A stretch of DNA of 64,000 bases, taken from assembly GCF_963677125.1 (NCBI RefSeq), contig NZ_OY781882.1, positions 3,480,501 through 3,544,500 on the forward strand, in the 5' to 3' direction. The notes under the pieces were generated by a model. The model searched no databases, had not been told where the DNA came from, and saw only the letters and a program-made list of their open reading frames with translations. Position numbers and translations under genes: made by a program. Source of the stretch: an uncultured Desulfobacter sp. Lineage in GTDB: Bacteria > Desulfobacterota > Desulfobacteria > Desulfobacterales > Desulfobacteraceae. Each line of letters opens with the position of its first letter. Position 1 is the stretch's first letter. Shown here piece by piece: positions 50,976 to 58,746 of the stretch.

Positions 50976-52103
50976 ATGAGAGGTGCTTTAGAGAAACTGA
51001 CTGTCAAGGGATTCAAATCCATTAAAGATCTCAATGAATTCAAACTAGGTGACCTCAATGTCATTATTGGTGCAAATGGAGCCGGAAAAAGTAATTTTGT
51101 CCAAATTTTCCGTATGTTGATGGCAATGACTCAGAAAAATTTCAGCAAATTTATTCTTGAGCGTGGAGGAGCGGATAATTTTCTTTTTGAAGGGCCAAAG
51201 GTGACTTTAAAAATTGAAATGGGGTTTGATTTCACATCCCACAGTAGTAATGCAACGGGTCCTAATTCATATAGGTTTGAGCTTACACCAACCGCCGACG
51301 AAAATTTTCTTATATATGAAGAACGAAAGTATGTCACAACAGAGTGGCGTTCTTATGGAAGCCCATCAAAAGAAAGCCGGTTGTACGATGAACGCAATGA
51401 AAAATCATGGGACGGCCAATGGAAGGGAGTAGGACATTTTGTTTTTGAATCCATCTCCAATTGGATGGTCTACCACTTTCATGATACCAGTTCGTCATCC
51501 CCCATGCGCCGCTCAGAGATCGTTGAGGACTATTATAAACTAAGGGGCGATGCTGCGAATATTGCCCCGTTCCTCTTAAATCTTAAAAATGAAGCTCACG
51601 ATTATTATAAGAGAATTGTTGATGCCGTCCGTATGGTCACACCTTTTTTTGATGACTTCCGGTTGGACGTGCAGAAACTTGGTGAGGCGGAAAAAGTCCG
51701 ACTGAGTTGGCATCAGAAAGGGTCAAATTTTCCAATGCAGCCCTATCATCTATCGGATGGTTCTATTCGCTTTATCTGTCTTGCCACTGCACTATTACAA
51801 CCAAACCCACCTTCCACGATTATTATAGATGAACCGGAACTGGGTTTGCATCCGGCGGCGATTATAGTGCTTGGAGAACTAATTCAGGTTGCTTCAAAGC
51901 AGACCCAGGTCATCGTGGCAACTCAATCTCCTGCGCTTATTGATCAATTTGGCATTGAAGATACCATAGTTGTGAATCGAGAAGATGGTGCTTCAACTTT
52001 CAAACGGTTGAGAGAAAAGGACTTTTCTGCATGGTTGGAAGATTACTCAGTAGGCGAACTCTGGTCAAAGAATGTCATTGCGGGAGGGCCGGTTTATGAG
52101 TAA
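50976..52103 (+). CDS. AAA/ABC-type ATPase of a two-gene candidate defence system
   Basis: This 375-residue AAA_21-like ATPase related to RecF/OLD ATPases has GFKSIKDLNEFKLGDLNVII and Walker A GANGAGKSN (residues ~35-43). The central region is variable, followed by the LSDGSIRFICLATALL signature, Walker B TIIIDEPELGLHP and the sensor/switch VIVATQSPALIDQF. ATG 50976 is used, with GGAG eight bases upstream (an in-frame GTG at 50967 overlaps this). It overlaps the DUF4276 gene by 8 bp, so the products are made together. ATPase + TOPRIM-like pairs are found in phage-defence systems such as PARIS; the defence role here is inferred. Confidence 0.85.
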   Translation: MRGALEKLTVKGFKSIKDLNEFKLGDLNVIIGANGAGKSNFVQIFRMLMAMTQKNFSKFILERGGADNFLFEGPKVTLKIEMGFDFTSHSSNATGPNSYRFELTPTADENFLIYEERKYVTTEWRSYGSPSKESRLYDERNEKSWDGQWKGVGHFVFESISNWMVYHFHDTSSSSPMRRSEIVEDYYKLRGDAANIAPFLLNLKNEAHDYYKRIVDAVRMVTPFFDDFRLDVQKLGEAEKVRLSWHQKGSNFPMQPYHLSDGSIRFICLATALLQPNPPSTIIIDEPELGLHPAAIIVLGELIQVASKQTQVIVATQSPALIDQFGIEDTIVVNREDGASTFKRLREKDFSAWLEDYSVGELWSKNVIAGGPVYE

Positions 52104-52776
52104 TTATACTGAAGTGATCGCCATTGTGGAAGGCAAGACAGAACAGATTTTTATTGAGAGTATTCTATCACCGTATATAGGGTATAAAAACATAGGCTTA
52201 CGTGCAACTCAGGTATCGAAGCCAGGACAAAAGGGGGGAGATGTTCGTTTTTCCCGTGTCAAAAGGGATCTGGAACTGCATTTAAAACAACGGCCAAATA
52301 CCTATGTTACTACATTTATCGATTATTACGGAACTAAGGAATGGCCAGGCCTTGATTTGGTATCAGAGCAAGCGCTTCCTTCTCAGATTGCCGAGACGAT
52401 CAATAAGGCTACTAAAAAACAAGTTGTCTCGCTTTTTTCAGAGCAACAGGCAGAACGCCGATTTATACCGTTCGTAGCCGTGCATGAATTTGAAGCACTG
52501 CTTTTCAGTGATGCCGGAATTCTTGCCAGGCAACTGGGCATAGATGAATCTACTGTCGCGACGGTCATATCTGAATGTGGTTCTCCCGAAGCAATCAATA
52601 ATGATCTCCAGACTGCTCCTTCCAAACGTCTGGACGCCTGGTCAGTCAATGGGAAATTTCTGAAAACAACGATGGGAGTGGCCATCGCCAAAGAAATCGG
52701 TATAGAAAAAATTAGGAATGAATGTCCTCTTTTCAATGAATGGTTAAGAACTATTGAAGAGATTCAGAATTGTTAG
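52096..52776 (+). CDS. DUF4276 family protein (TOPRIM-like)
   Basis: This 226-residue protein fits DUF4276: VIAIVEGKTEQIFIESIL at the N-terminus (the Glu of the TOPRIM-type GxxE), TTFIDYYGTKEWPGL in the middle, FIPFVAVHEFEALLFSDAG, and SPEAINNDLQTAPSKRL. DUF4276 proteins are partners of AAA ATPases, like a split OLD nuclease. The start overlaps the ATPase stop by 8 bases with GGGAGGG before it. Likely role: effector or nuclease subunit of the pair. Confidence 0.8.
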   Translation: MSNYTEVIAIVEGKTEQIFIESILSPYIGYKNIGLRATQVSKPGQKGGDVRFSRVKRDLELHLKQRPNTYVTTFIDYYGTKEWPGLDLVSEQALPSQIAETINKATKKQVVSLFSEQQAERRFIPFVAVHEFEALLFSDAGILARQLGIDESTVATVISECGSPEAINNDLQTAPSKRLDAWSVNGKFLKTTMGVAIAKEIGIEKIRNECPLFNEWLRTIEEIQNC

Positions 52777-52809
52777 AAAGACCATTTTGATTGGTGAAAA
52801 TAGTGGAGC

Positions 52810-52936
52810 AGAATTATAGGAATTCTACGACGAGACCTATAATTCTTGGGATTAAGACATGGTAATGAATGTGAAAACTGGAAGAATAAAGTATCGCTAT
52901 TAATCTAAAGAAGCCAATACCATATGTGGTATTGGC
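52810..52936. repeat. Two inverted repeats after the ATPase/DUF4276 pair
   Basis: AGAATTATAGG/CCTATAATTCT (52810-52846, 11-bp arms) and GCCAATACC/GGTATTGGC (52913-52936, 9-bp arms). Neither is followed by T. They may be repeat elements at the edge of the cassette. Confidence 0.5.
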
Positions 52937-52975
52937 CGTATGTAAAAAAGATTTGATATTACCAACGAAAATGGC

Positions 52976-53002
52976 AAAAGGCCCAGCACTATACTGGGCC
53001 TT
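52976..53002. terminator. Terminator of the YeeE operon
   Basis: AAGGCCCAG and CTGGGCCTT form a 9-bp perfect stem with a 7-base loop; on the minus strand TTTT follows. It ends the sulfur-transport operon and could stop plus-strand transcription too. Confidence 0.8.
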
Positions 53003-53020
53003 AGGATAAAAACGACAGAT

Positions 53021-53575
53021 TTAGGCCTTATCTGGTAATTTCCAAGCAATGAGCATGAAAACAACCCCGATGGCGGCTGCCAATAGCGTACCCGGTATGA
53101 TGGGTAACAGTGCCTGGAATTTATCTGAACCTGTGGCCAGCATCACTTTACCTCCTGCAATTTCATCAAAGAGCCAAGAGCCTTTGATACTGCCGTAAAC
53201 CAGGGTGTAAATCAAAGCACCAAGCAGGCCCCCACCGACAAAGAACAAAGCATCCTTTCGTCCGTCTGCCAGAGCTGTCAGACCTGTTCCAGGGCAGTAA
53301 CCAGCCACGGCAAAACCAATGCCTAAAAGTGCGCCACCAATTATTACACCAATGTAACTGCTTTTAACAGAAAGATGCCCAGGGTCGATAATGCCAGCGG
53401 CCATCAGCAAAAATAATAGGGTACTACTGATGCCAATGGCGAAAAATATAGCCTTCATCAGGTGAAAGTCCTTTAACCGCAGCATATTAATGATATTTTG
53501 GGGATTAGTAGCGCCAACCCGTTGCAGGGCAAATCCAAAAAATATTCCAAGTATGATTGAAAGAACGATAGTCAT
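53021..53575 (-). CDS. YeeE/YedE family sulfur transporter, half protein 2
   Basis: This 184-residue membrane protein has about five helices and the characteristic GFAVAGYCPGTGL loop with a conserved Cys, as in the C-terminal half of YeeE-type thiosulfate/sulfur-compound transporters. It lies 10 bp downstream of the other half, so the two probably form one transporter. Expression is likely controlled by the ArsR-type repressor at the head of the operon. Confidence 0.85.
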   Translation of the reverse strand: MTIVLSIILGIFFGFALQRVGATNPQNIINMLRLKDFHLMKAIFFAIGISSTLLFLLMAAGIIDPGHLSVKSSYIGVIIGGALLGIGFAVAGYCPGTGLTALADGRKDALFFVGGGLLGALIYTLVYGSIKGSWLFDEIAGGKVMLATGSDKFQALLPIIPGTLLAAAIGVVFMLIAWKLPDKA

Positions 53576-53585
53576 AACGCGCCTC

Positions 53586-54152
53586 CTATTTTCTTTTGTA
53601 TACTAAAACAGCTACAGGAACTGCGGCGGCAAATGCCCCGGCGGCAAAGAGGAACCCACTTAAAGAGGTCTGCATCATTCCACTCATCATGTGACCGCTG
53701 GTACACCCTCCGGCCAGGCGAGCACCGAAAAGGACTAAGACTCCAGCAAAAAATACCGTCACAAACCTCAATATGGAACTTTCTCCGAAGCGCTGTCGCC
53801 AGACTTCAGGGGCGATGTGGTCCGATGCGGTCGGTTTAGGCCCACCTAAACGGGATGATAAAAATGCTCCTATAACCATAGCAACAACAAAAATAAAACT
53901 GTAGTTGATAGGATTGGCAACGTTTTCAGCGTATTTACCACCACTCTTGTTCAGATATGCGTTAGGGCTGGAGTAGCCAGACTTACTCTCAGAATCTTTC
54001 TGAATCACTGAATCGGAAAACATATTCCAGACAATACCGTCAGCAATAACAAACTGGGTTGATACACCAATGGGTTTGACAAAAGCTACGGCGAGAAGAA
54101 ATGCTGCTCCAAGCAGGATACCACCTTTGAACCAATTCAATTGTCCGTTCAT
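53586..54152 (-). CDS. YeeE/YedE family sulfur transporter, half protein 1
   Basis: This 188-residue protein has a TM helix near residues 9-28, a hydrophilic insert (residues ~45-75) and three further helices. LFGARLAGGCTSGHMMSGM contains the family's conserved GC-motif cysteine. In other YeeE proteins both halves are fused. ATG 54152 has GGAGTAATAATC upstream and lies 5 bp after the repressor stop. Confidence 0.85.
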   Translation of the reverse strand: MNGQLNWFKGGILLGAAFLLAVAFVKPIGVSTQFVIADGIVWNMFSDSVIQKDSESKSGYSSPNAYLNKSGGKYAENVANPINYSFIFVVAMVIGAFLSSRLGGPKPTASDHIAPEVWRQRFGESSILRFVTVFFAGVLVLFGARLAGGCTSGHMMSGMMQTSLSGFLFAAGAFAAAVPVAVLVYKRK

Positions 54153-54157
54153 GATTA

Positions 54158-54493
54158 TTACTCCTCGTTGTTTGGGTTGCAATAAATGCGGTAAAGGGCC
54201 TCAAGTATTTCGGATACAGCCGGACTTTTGAGGCGATAATATATCACCTGGCTCTCCCTTCGTGTGTCCACAAGATCTGCCTGCCTCAATGCTGCCAGAT
54301 GCTGGGATAGGGCCGACTGACTTAATGGGATAACCTGGTTAAGCACACTGACCGGGCATTCGCCATTCATCAGGTGACACAGCACCATTAGTCGGCTTGG
54401 GTGACTCATACTCTTGAGCAACTTTGAAGCCATTTCCGCATTTTCTTCAAATTTTTGGGGGTTAATTTGTTTCATACCCATTCGTTCATTCAT
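54158..54493 (-). CDS. ArsR/SmtB-family repressor, BigR/SqrR-like
   Basis: This 111-residue winged-helix protein has SQSALSQHLAALRQADLV as recognition helix. Cys residues in MVLCHLM (helix 2) and at YRIYCN near the C-terminus match the cysteine pair of BigR/SqrR-type sensors, which form a persulfide or polysulfide bridge when sulfane sulfur accumulates; ArsR metal-site cysteines are absent. It heads an operon of two YeeE/YedE genes, consistent with sulfur-triggered derepression. Confidence 0.88.
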   Translation of the reverse strand: MNERMGMKQINPQKFEENAEMASKLLKSMSHPSRLMVLCHLMNGECPVSVLNQVIPLSQSALSQHLAALRQADLVDTRRESQVIYYRLKSPAVSEILEALYRIYCNPNNEE

Positions 54494-54511
54494 ATTAGAT
54501 CCTTCTAATTT

Positions 54512-54539
54512 AGAATATGCTAATATATTTATTTGTCAA
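54512..54539 (-). promoter_or_regulatory. Promoter and probable operator of the sulfur operon
   Basis: On the minus strand, TTGACA (54539-54534) and TATTCT (54517-54512) have a 16-bp spacer. The spacer and -10 hold an AT-rich dyad (AATAT-N6-ATATT), as expected for a BigR-type operator covering the promoter. Confidence 0.6.
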
Positions 54540-54657
54540 GACGAGAGATGAAAGAAAAATATTAAATAGGAGTCACTCAAGTCCGTCCTCTATACCCTGA
54601 GGCCTGATGCTGTTGCATACCCCACCTATTCCACCCAAGCCACCTACCCCATAAAAA

Positions 54658-54879
54658 TCAATAGGATTTGTAGACTGATTCCCATTCTGCACAGAGCGTA
54701 TTTCCATCAAGGATAGCAGACCCAAAGAACATGTCGTCGCCATCATACTCGGCAATATACCAGTCAGACCCGAATATGAAAAAATGCAGGTAGATCAGCT
54801 TGTCTTTCAATGGGGTGCCCGCTATTTCATCAAACCTGGGTATCTTGGCCAGTCTTTCTTGTGTTGGGGTATTTCACAT
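54658..54879 (-). pseudogene. DUF2958-like gene with stop at codon 2
   Basis: Behind a GGAGGG ribosome site the minus strand reads ATG TGA and then an open frame: NTPTQERLAKIPRFDEIA, IYLHFFIFGSDWYIAEYDGD, ILDGNTLCAEWE, ending at 54658. The body resembles DUF2958 proteins found on mobile elements. The second codon was probably TGG (Trp) before mutation to TGA, and the C-terminal third is also lost. Confidence 0.55.
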
Positions 54880-54891
54880 ATTAGCCCTCCC

Positions 54892-55332
54892 CTACCGGAT
54901 CATTGGCAGCAGGATGTCATTGCCAGGGGCTGCCAGATCAAAATATTTTTCGGTTTTATCCCCTTCATTGCAAATGACGGGAATATTCCGACTGCTGATT
55001 TCATTGATAAGGTACTCAGCAAACAGCGCAGCAAATTTCTGACAGCTGATACCCTGAAGGCCATTTTGTTCAACGAGTAGCACCTCTGTATCAACCGGAA
55101 CCTCATATACAGGACACTCGATATCAGCGCCCCCGGCACCGAAGATGTAAAGGGTCATTTCAAGTTCGTCCCAATGACTATCGTGGGACAAAGGCGTGGA
55201 CGAATCTTTAAGTAGCACATACAGTGTGAAAGCTGCTCTCAATACTGAGCATCCGGCTGTTTCAGGCATTTGAGTTATTTTGTCCCAGAAATTTTGATCT
55301 GAATATGAATCAGTATAATCTTTGTCTGTCAT
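54892..55332 (-). CDS. Chimeric DUF1232 N-terminus joined to an unknown domain
   Basis: The protein has 146 residues from ATG 55332. The first ~46 residues (YSDQNFWDKITQMPETAGCS, FTLYVLLKDSSTPL) are nearly identical to the DUF1232 protein at 60650. The YkvA-like membrane part that should follow is replaced by a soluble, acidic sequence (LEMTLYIFGAGGADIECPVY, CQKFAALFAEYLINEIS). That second part is unrecognised. It looks like a recombinant gene within a duplicated locus. Confidence 0.55.
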   Translation of the reverse strand: MTDKDYTDSYSDQNFWDKITQMPETAGCSVLRAAFTLYVLLKDSSTPLSHDSHWDELEMTLYIFGAGGADIECPVYEVPVDTEVLLVEQNGLQGISCQKFAALFAEYLINEISSRNIPVICNEGDKTEKYFDLAAPGNDILLPMIR

Positions 55333-55336
55333 GATT

Positions 55337-55510
55337 CTATTCTCCCGTATCGTTTCCACGGGTCAATCGGATATACTGTAACCATTGATCATTGTGGGAT
55401 CTATAGAATCCCATGGATATTCTGCCTGAAAATGCTGTCATATTCTGCGCTTCCGTGACCAGGCATGCTATCGCCGTATCATACCATATAACGTCAATCT
55501 TCTTTCTCAT
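55337..55510 (-). pseudogene. Truncated copy of the gene at 61012-61563
   Basis: Fifty-seven codons (MRKKIDVIWYDTAIACL... FSGRISMGFYRS... QWLQYIR) match the first third of the 183-residue protein at 61012. The copy then jumps to a stop 4 bp before the chimeric DUF1232 gene. An internal deletion of about 380 bp explains it. Confidence 0.7.
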
Positions 55511-55902
55511 CTGTGTTTCCTTTCGTCAGTTAAAAGTAATGAGCTATTTAAAATATTATATGGGGTTATAATATTTGTTTTGACGGGAGGGCTTATATAG
55601 ATAAGAATTGAGGCGAGACTGGGAATAACGGAAATGATTATTTTGTATCGAATGAAAAAGAGGCTACCGAATATATCGGTATACTTACCGAAAAATTAAT
55701 GAACATGGAGTTACTTCACACAATTTTGAAAAAATGTTATGAAATTTAATAGATTTAAACGAAATAGGCTCATCTTATGCGGCTTTTGATTTCAATTGGC
55801 CATCAATTCTGCATAAATCTCGAAATAATTATGTTTCTATACCATTATAAGGGAGCATCCTCTTTCAATCTCTTGTCTTTTTACTGATAAAAGGAACGAT
55901 AT
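55511..55902. other. Upstream border and decayed sequence of module 1
   Basis: Bases 55511-55590 match 61564-61650 closely (TTAAAAGTAATG, AATATTATATGGG, TTGTTTTGACGGGA). Then 55612-55749 (+) is open and reads GNDYFVSNEKEATEYIGILT, ending LLHTILKKCYEI before a stop, possibly the tail of a glycosyltransferase-like gene; this is weak. Nothing else is seen. Confidence 0.4.
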
Positions 55903-56477
55903 ATGCTAAGCAAGCATATTGAAAAAACATCACCAACTCTGGGTAGTTACTTATTCTTTTTACTCCGACCTTTTTTTCGTACCTGGTGGGCTGTGATCAC
56001 TGGCTGCGCATCAATACTTGCCTTATATATTACACCAGCAAAAGGCGTTGATATTACTGCAACCATGATGATGACACTAACGTTTGTTGTTTTATCTTTA
56101 ATATTTTTTCCCTCTCCTTGTTGAGTCAGGGTTGGCAATTGTATGCTAACCAATTAGATAAATTTCAAGTTTTATCATTTGAGCGTAACCGTGAGATACA
56201 AGAAGGATGGGTCTTTATACTTCATGGAAATATTGACCTTGCTGTTGGTACTGTTGTCGACATTCACAAAAAGGCTGGAGAGGTTGAGGTTCCCCTCACG
56301 TTAGTGCGTATCAATTCACGAAATTCGAATGGAGCATATCAAGCCACTCCTATTGGGAAAATGAATCCAGCACATATTCGAGAGCATTCTGCTGGAGGTC
56401 TAAAACCAGTAGACTTAGTCGTAAGGACATCCGTTGATTTGCAAAGAATGAAGGAGATTGTCGATGACCTCAGATAA
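55903..56477 (+). CDS. Two-helix membrane protein paired with TIR gene, with a -1 frameshift
   Basis: The frame from ATG 55903 (73 codons) contains TM1 (TWWAVITGCASILALYITPA) and TM2 (MMMTLTFVVLSLIFF), then stops at 56122-56124. A -1 shift at the six-T run 56104-56109 continues as SLSLLSQGWQLYANQLDKFQ into the second frame (to 56477), giving a ~190-residue protein with a soluble β-rich domain (ILHGNIDLAVGTVVDIHKKA). Either it is frameshift-expressed or a disrupted gene. It overlaps the TIR gene by 14 bp, indicating an operon. No family is recognised. Confidence 0.6.
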
Positions 56478-56955
56478 AAAACTATTCATAAGTCACTCTC
56501 ATAAAGATCGTGATTTTGCAGAAAGGCTGGCACGAGCTCTAATGAAACAAGGACAAGATGTATGGTTCGACAAATGGGAAATTCAACCTGGTGATTCAAT
56601 AGTCAGCAAAATATTCGAGGAAGGACTCTCTAATGCGTCCGCATTTGCAATTGTGCTTTCAAAGGAGAGTGTTCGTTCTAAGTGGGTTCGAGAAGAACTT
56701 AATATAGCAACGATTAGGCGTATTGAAGATTTAACTCGCGTGATTCCGCTGCTTAAAGAGGATGTAGAAATCCCCTCCGCACTTCGATCGCTACATTGGG
56801 TGGATATGAGAGCTGAATTTGATAGAGGTGTGCGCGATATTGTTAATGCACTTTCTGGGTTCTCTGATAAACCAGCCCTTGGAGAAGTTCCGGAGCACTT
56901 GCAATCAATTATTACGCCGGTAGCAGGTTTATTAGGAATTGCAACACAAAATTGA
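56464..56955 (+). CDS. TIR-domain protein (candidate NADase effector)
   Basis: This 163-residue protein is almost all TIR domain: KLFISHSHKDRDFAERLARA, DVWFDKWEIQPGDSIVSKI, SAFAIVLSKESVRSKWVREE. The Glu in SKWVREEL sits where the catalytic Glu of NAD-cleaving TIRs lies. Bacterial TIR proteins deplete NAD on phage infection, usually under control of a sensor partner. ATG 56464 is used, with GAAGGAGA upstream. The membrane protein immediately before it is the likely partner. Confidence 0.85.
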   Translation: MTSDKKLFISHSHKDRDFAERLARALMKQGQDVWFDKWEIQPGDSIVSKIFEEGLSNASAFAIVLSKESVRSKWVREELNIATIRRIEDLTRVIPLLKEDVEIPSALRSLHWVDMRAEFDRGVRDIVNALSGFSDKPALGEVPEHLQSIITPVAGLLGIATQN

Positions 56956-57252
56956 CCCCTCTCGACAACCCAATTTTGACCCCCCTGTTGTTAAAATCAT
57001 ACCCTTATCGCTTTTTATAGTTCCGGTTTGGGCAACGGCCAGGGCCAGGGGATCGGCCCGGCGCCATTTGGTTTTTTAGAAATTTGGGCGACACGAGAAA
57101 CGCGGCAAGCGTCACTTAAATAATAGAAAAAGTGCCCACTCCTGATAATAAAAATGCTGAGAATAGAGCCACAAATTTTGCAAAATGAGACTCTTTACAG
57201 AGTCAGATAGTTGCTTGATCCTAAATTTCCAGATATAGAAATTTCAGCAAAT
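56956..57252. other. Gene-free stretch with repeated TTGACCCC motif
   Basis: AAAATTGACCCCTCTCGACA and AATTTTGACCCCCCTG lie in tandem at 56950-56990, similar to the repeated ends of some insertion sequences (IS21-like). The rest shows no gene. It may be the stub of a deleted element. Confidence 0.3.
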
Positions 57253-57391
57253 CCCTATTGCACAAAGGCAAAATTTTCTAAAGGACCGGAGGTGGACCGG
57301 AAAAACAAAAAGGATTTCGGGGCAATTCCTGAAATCCTTGTGTTTTATGGTGATCCCACCGGGAATCGAACCCGGGTTTCCGGCGTGAGAG
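57253..57391. repeat. Partial tRNA-Glu plus flank: left att-like direct repeat
   Basis: This is about 95% identical to 63218-63355. It contains 95 bp of the tRNA-Glu downstream region including its terminator and the last 44 bases of the tRNA (57348-57391), breaking off inside the anticodon loop. It is not a functional tRNA. It marks recombination at the tRNA-Glu 3' half. Confidence 0.9.
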
Positions 57392-57677
57392 TCCTTCTGA
57401 ACAAGGGTTTCGGGAGATTATACGAGCACAAAAAAGCGCAGACTATTCACCATATTTCCCTTGAAAACCAAATCAATAAAAATCATGGAAATCCGTAAAA
57501 TTCAGAAAGTTTTATTGATAATAAGGCTTTTCCAGAGCAGATTAATTTTCAGGGCAATAGCCATGCTATCAAACTCAATATAATCTTTCGGGCAGACTGT
57601 TCCAAACGATTCAAAGGACCGGAGGGGGACCGGAAGATTTGGGGCTCTAATGCCAATATCCTGTGTTATTGGTTCCA
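57392..57677. other. Junction sequence right of the partial tRNA
   Basis: No gene. GGACCGGAGGGGGACCGGAA and GGGGCTCTAAT at 57615-57643 are a diverged form of the motif in the att repeat (57290) and at 43010. The function is unknown. Confidence 0.4.
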
Positions 57678-57857
57678 TCAGCTTACACTCACTGCCGTGC
57701 GTAATTTTTGAAGTTTATCTTTGGCTTTAACAAAAATAATTTTACCATCTTTCCATACAGGAATAGATAGATCCAAGGCCGCTGCTTTTTCGGCTGATTT
57801 TTCTGACGCACGATGCATTGCATTCATAGCCAGGGCTGAGTAGGATTTTTTATCCAT
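57678..57857 (-). CDS. Small antitoxin-like protein downstream of zeta toxin remnant
   Basis: The protein has 59 residues (MDKKSYSALAMNAMHRASEK... ALDLSIPVWKDGKIIFVKAK). It is short, charged and helix-rich at the N-terminus. Its start overlaps the end of the zeta-like frame by 8 bp with GGAGG placed correctly, as in toxin-antitoxin operons. It remains intact although the upstream toxin is broken. The antitoxin role is inferred from position only. Confidence 0.6.
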   Translation of the reverse strand: MDKKSYSALAMNAMHRASEKSAEKAAALDLSIPVWKDGKIIFVKAKDKLQKLRTAVSVS

Positions 57858-58209
57858 TCTTTTCCTCCAAGACTTCAGGGACTTCTTTGGAATTGTCAAA
57901 AACAACCCAAGCATCAACCAGGTGCTTGTAATATTTTTGAAAATTCTCCCATCCCCTATGCTACCTTCGTATAATAACATCTTCCGGAACATTATGTCCA
58001 CCTTCAGCAACTCTAAGCTGGACACGCTGAATGGCCATCTCCTCATTCTCAAGTTTCAGAAAATACAGAATTATTTCATAACCTATCTTTTTCCAATTTT
58101 TAATGCGGTCGATGTAGTTTAATCCGCTCAGTGTTGTTTCAGACGCAAAAGATTCTCTATTGGAAACGATCGTATTCATCCGTTTTAAAAAAAATTTACC
58201 GGCTTCTAT
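57850..58209 (-). pseudogene. Zeta-toxin-family kinase, truncated with internal stop
   Basis: The minus frame reads AGKFFLKRMNTIVSNRESFA, SETTLSGLNYIDRIKNWKKI, RVAEGGHNVPEDVIIRR, then TAG, then HRGWENFQKYYKHLVDAWVV and FDNSKEVPEVLEEKNG. This is the latter two thirds of zeta/PezT-like toxins (FETTLSG and GGHxVPE motifs). The Walker A N-terminus is lost and one Tyr codon has become TAG. It is presumably inactive. Confidence 0.75.
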
Positions 58210-58452
58210 TCATATTCGTAAAATAATTGCAGTAGACGGTTCAAAGTTGATATTCAGGCAACTACTTCCAACAATGGATGTCGATTTTGTTCACAAAGGG
58301 CAAAGTACGGTGATTCCATTCCCTTTCAAATACATAAGAGAGTATAAAAAAGATGGGAATGTGATTATATAAAACAAGGCTAAAATGCAGCCGACAATGA
58401 ATACCGGCGGAAGATATTGGGAAGTGTCGTTGCCCAGAAGTGTGAGGAACAA

Positions 58453-58746
58453 TTACATTAAGTTTTTGTCTATATCCATTTTCCCATGCAAAATACCAAT
58501 TATATCAATATAGCTGTCTGAAATAAGATAAAAAATGATGTGTTTCCGTACAGGAAAGGAATAATATCCTGGAACAATTTCAGGCCGATGTTTTCCGAGC
58601 CTCGGATTATCTGCAAGTTGATTAAGCTTGTTCTCAACATCTTGAAGATATTTTTCAGCTTGCTTCTCACCCCAAGTTTCAACAGTATAATTCCAGATGT
58701 CTATTAAATCAGATTTTGCAGAAGGAGTGAGGCGGTATTTATGCAT
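58453..58746 (-). CDS. parE: ParE/RelE-family toxin
   Basis: This 97-residue toxin has RLTPSAKSDLIDIWNYTVETWG at the N-terminus, LADNPRLGKHRPEI in the middle and VRKHIIFYLISDSYIDIIGILH near the end, the ParE pattern. ParE proteins poison DNA gyrase and are neutralised by ParD. Its start overlaps the end of the ParD gene by 8 bp, so the antitoxin is translated first. Confidence 0.9.
   Translation of the reverse strand: MHKYRLTPSAKSDLIDIWNYTVETWGEKQAEKYLQDVENKLNQLADNPRLGKHRPEIVPGYYSFPVRKHIIFYLISDSYIDIIGILHGKMDIDKNLM

Noticed and set aside
57349..57391. Second tRNA-Glu gene
   Set aside because: Only the 3' 44 bases are present; 5' half and anticodon stem partner are missing.
58160..58372. 70-codon plus frame with a VDGSKLIFRQLLPTMDV stretch
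   Set aside because: Partly antisense to the zeta remnant, no ribosome site; may be a scrap of another gene but not assignable.
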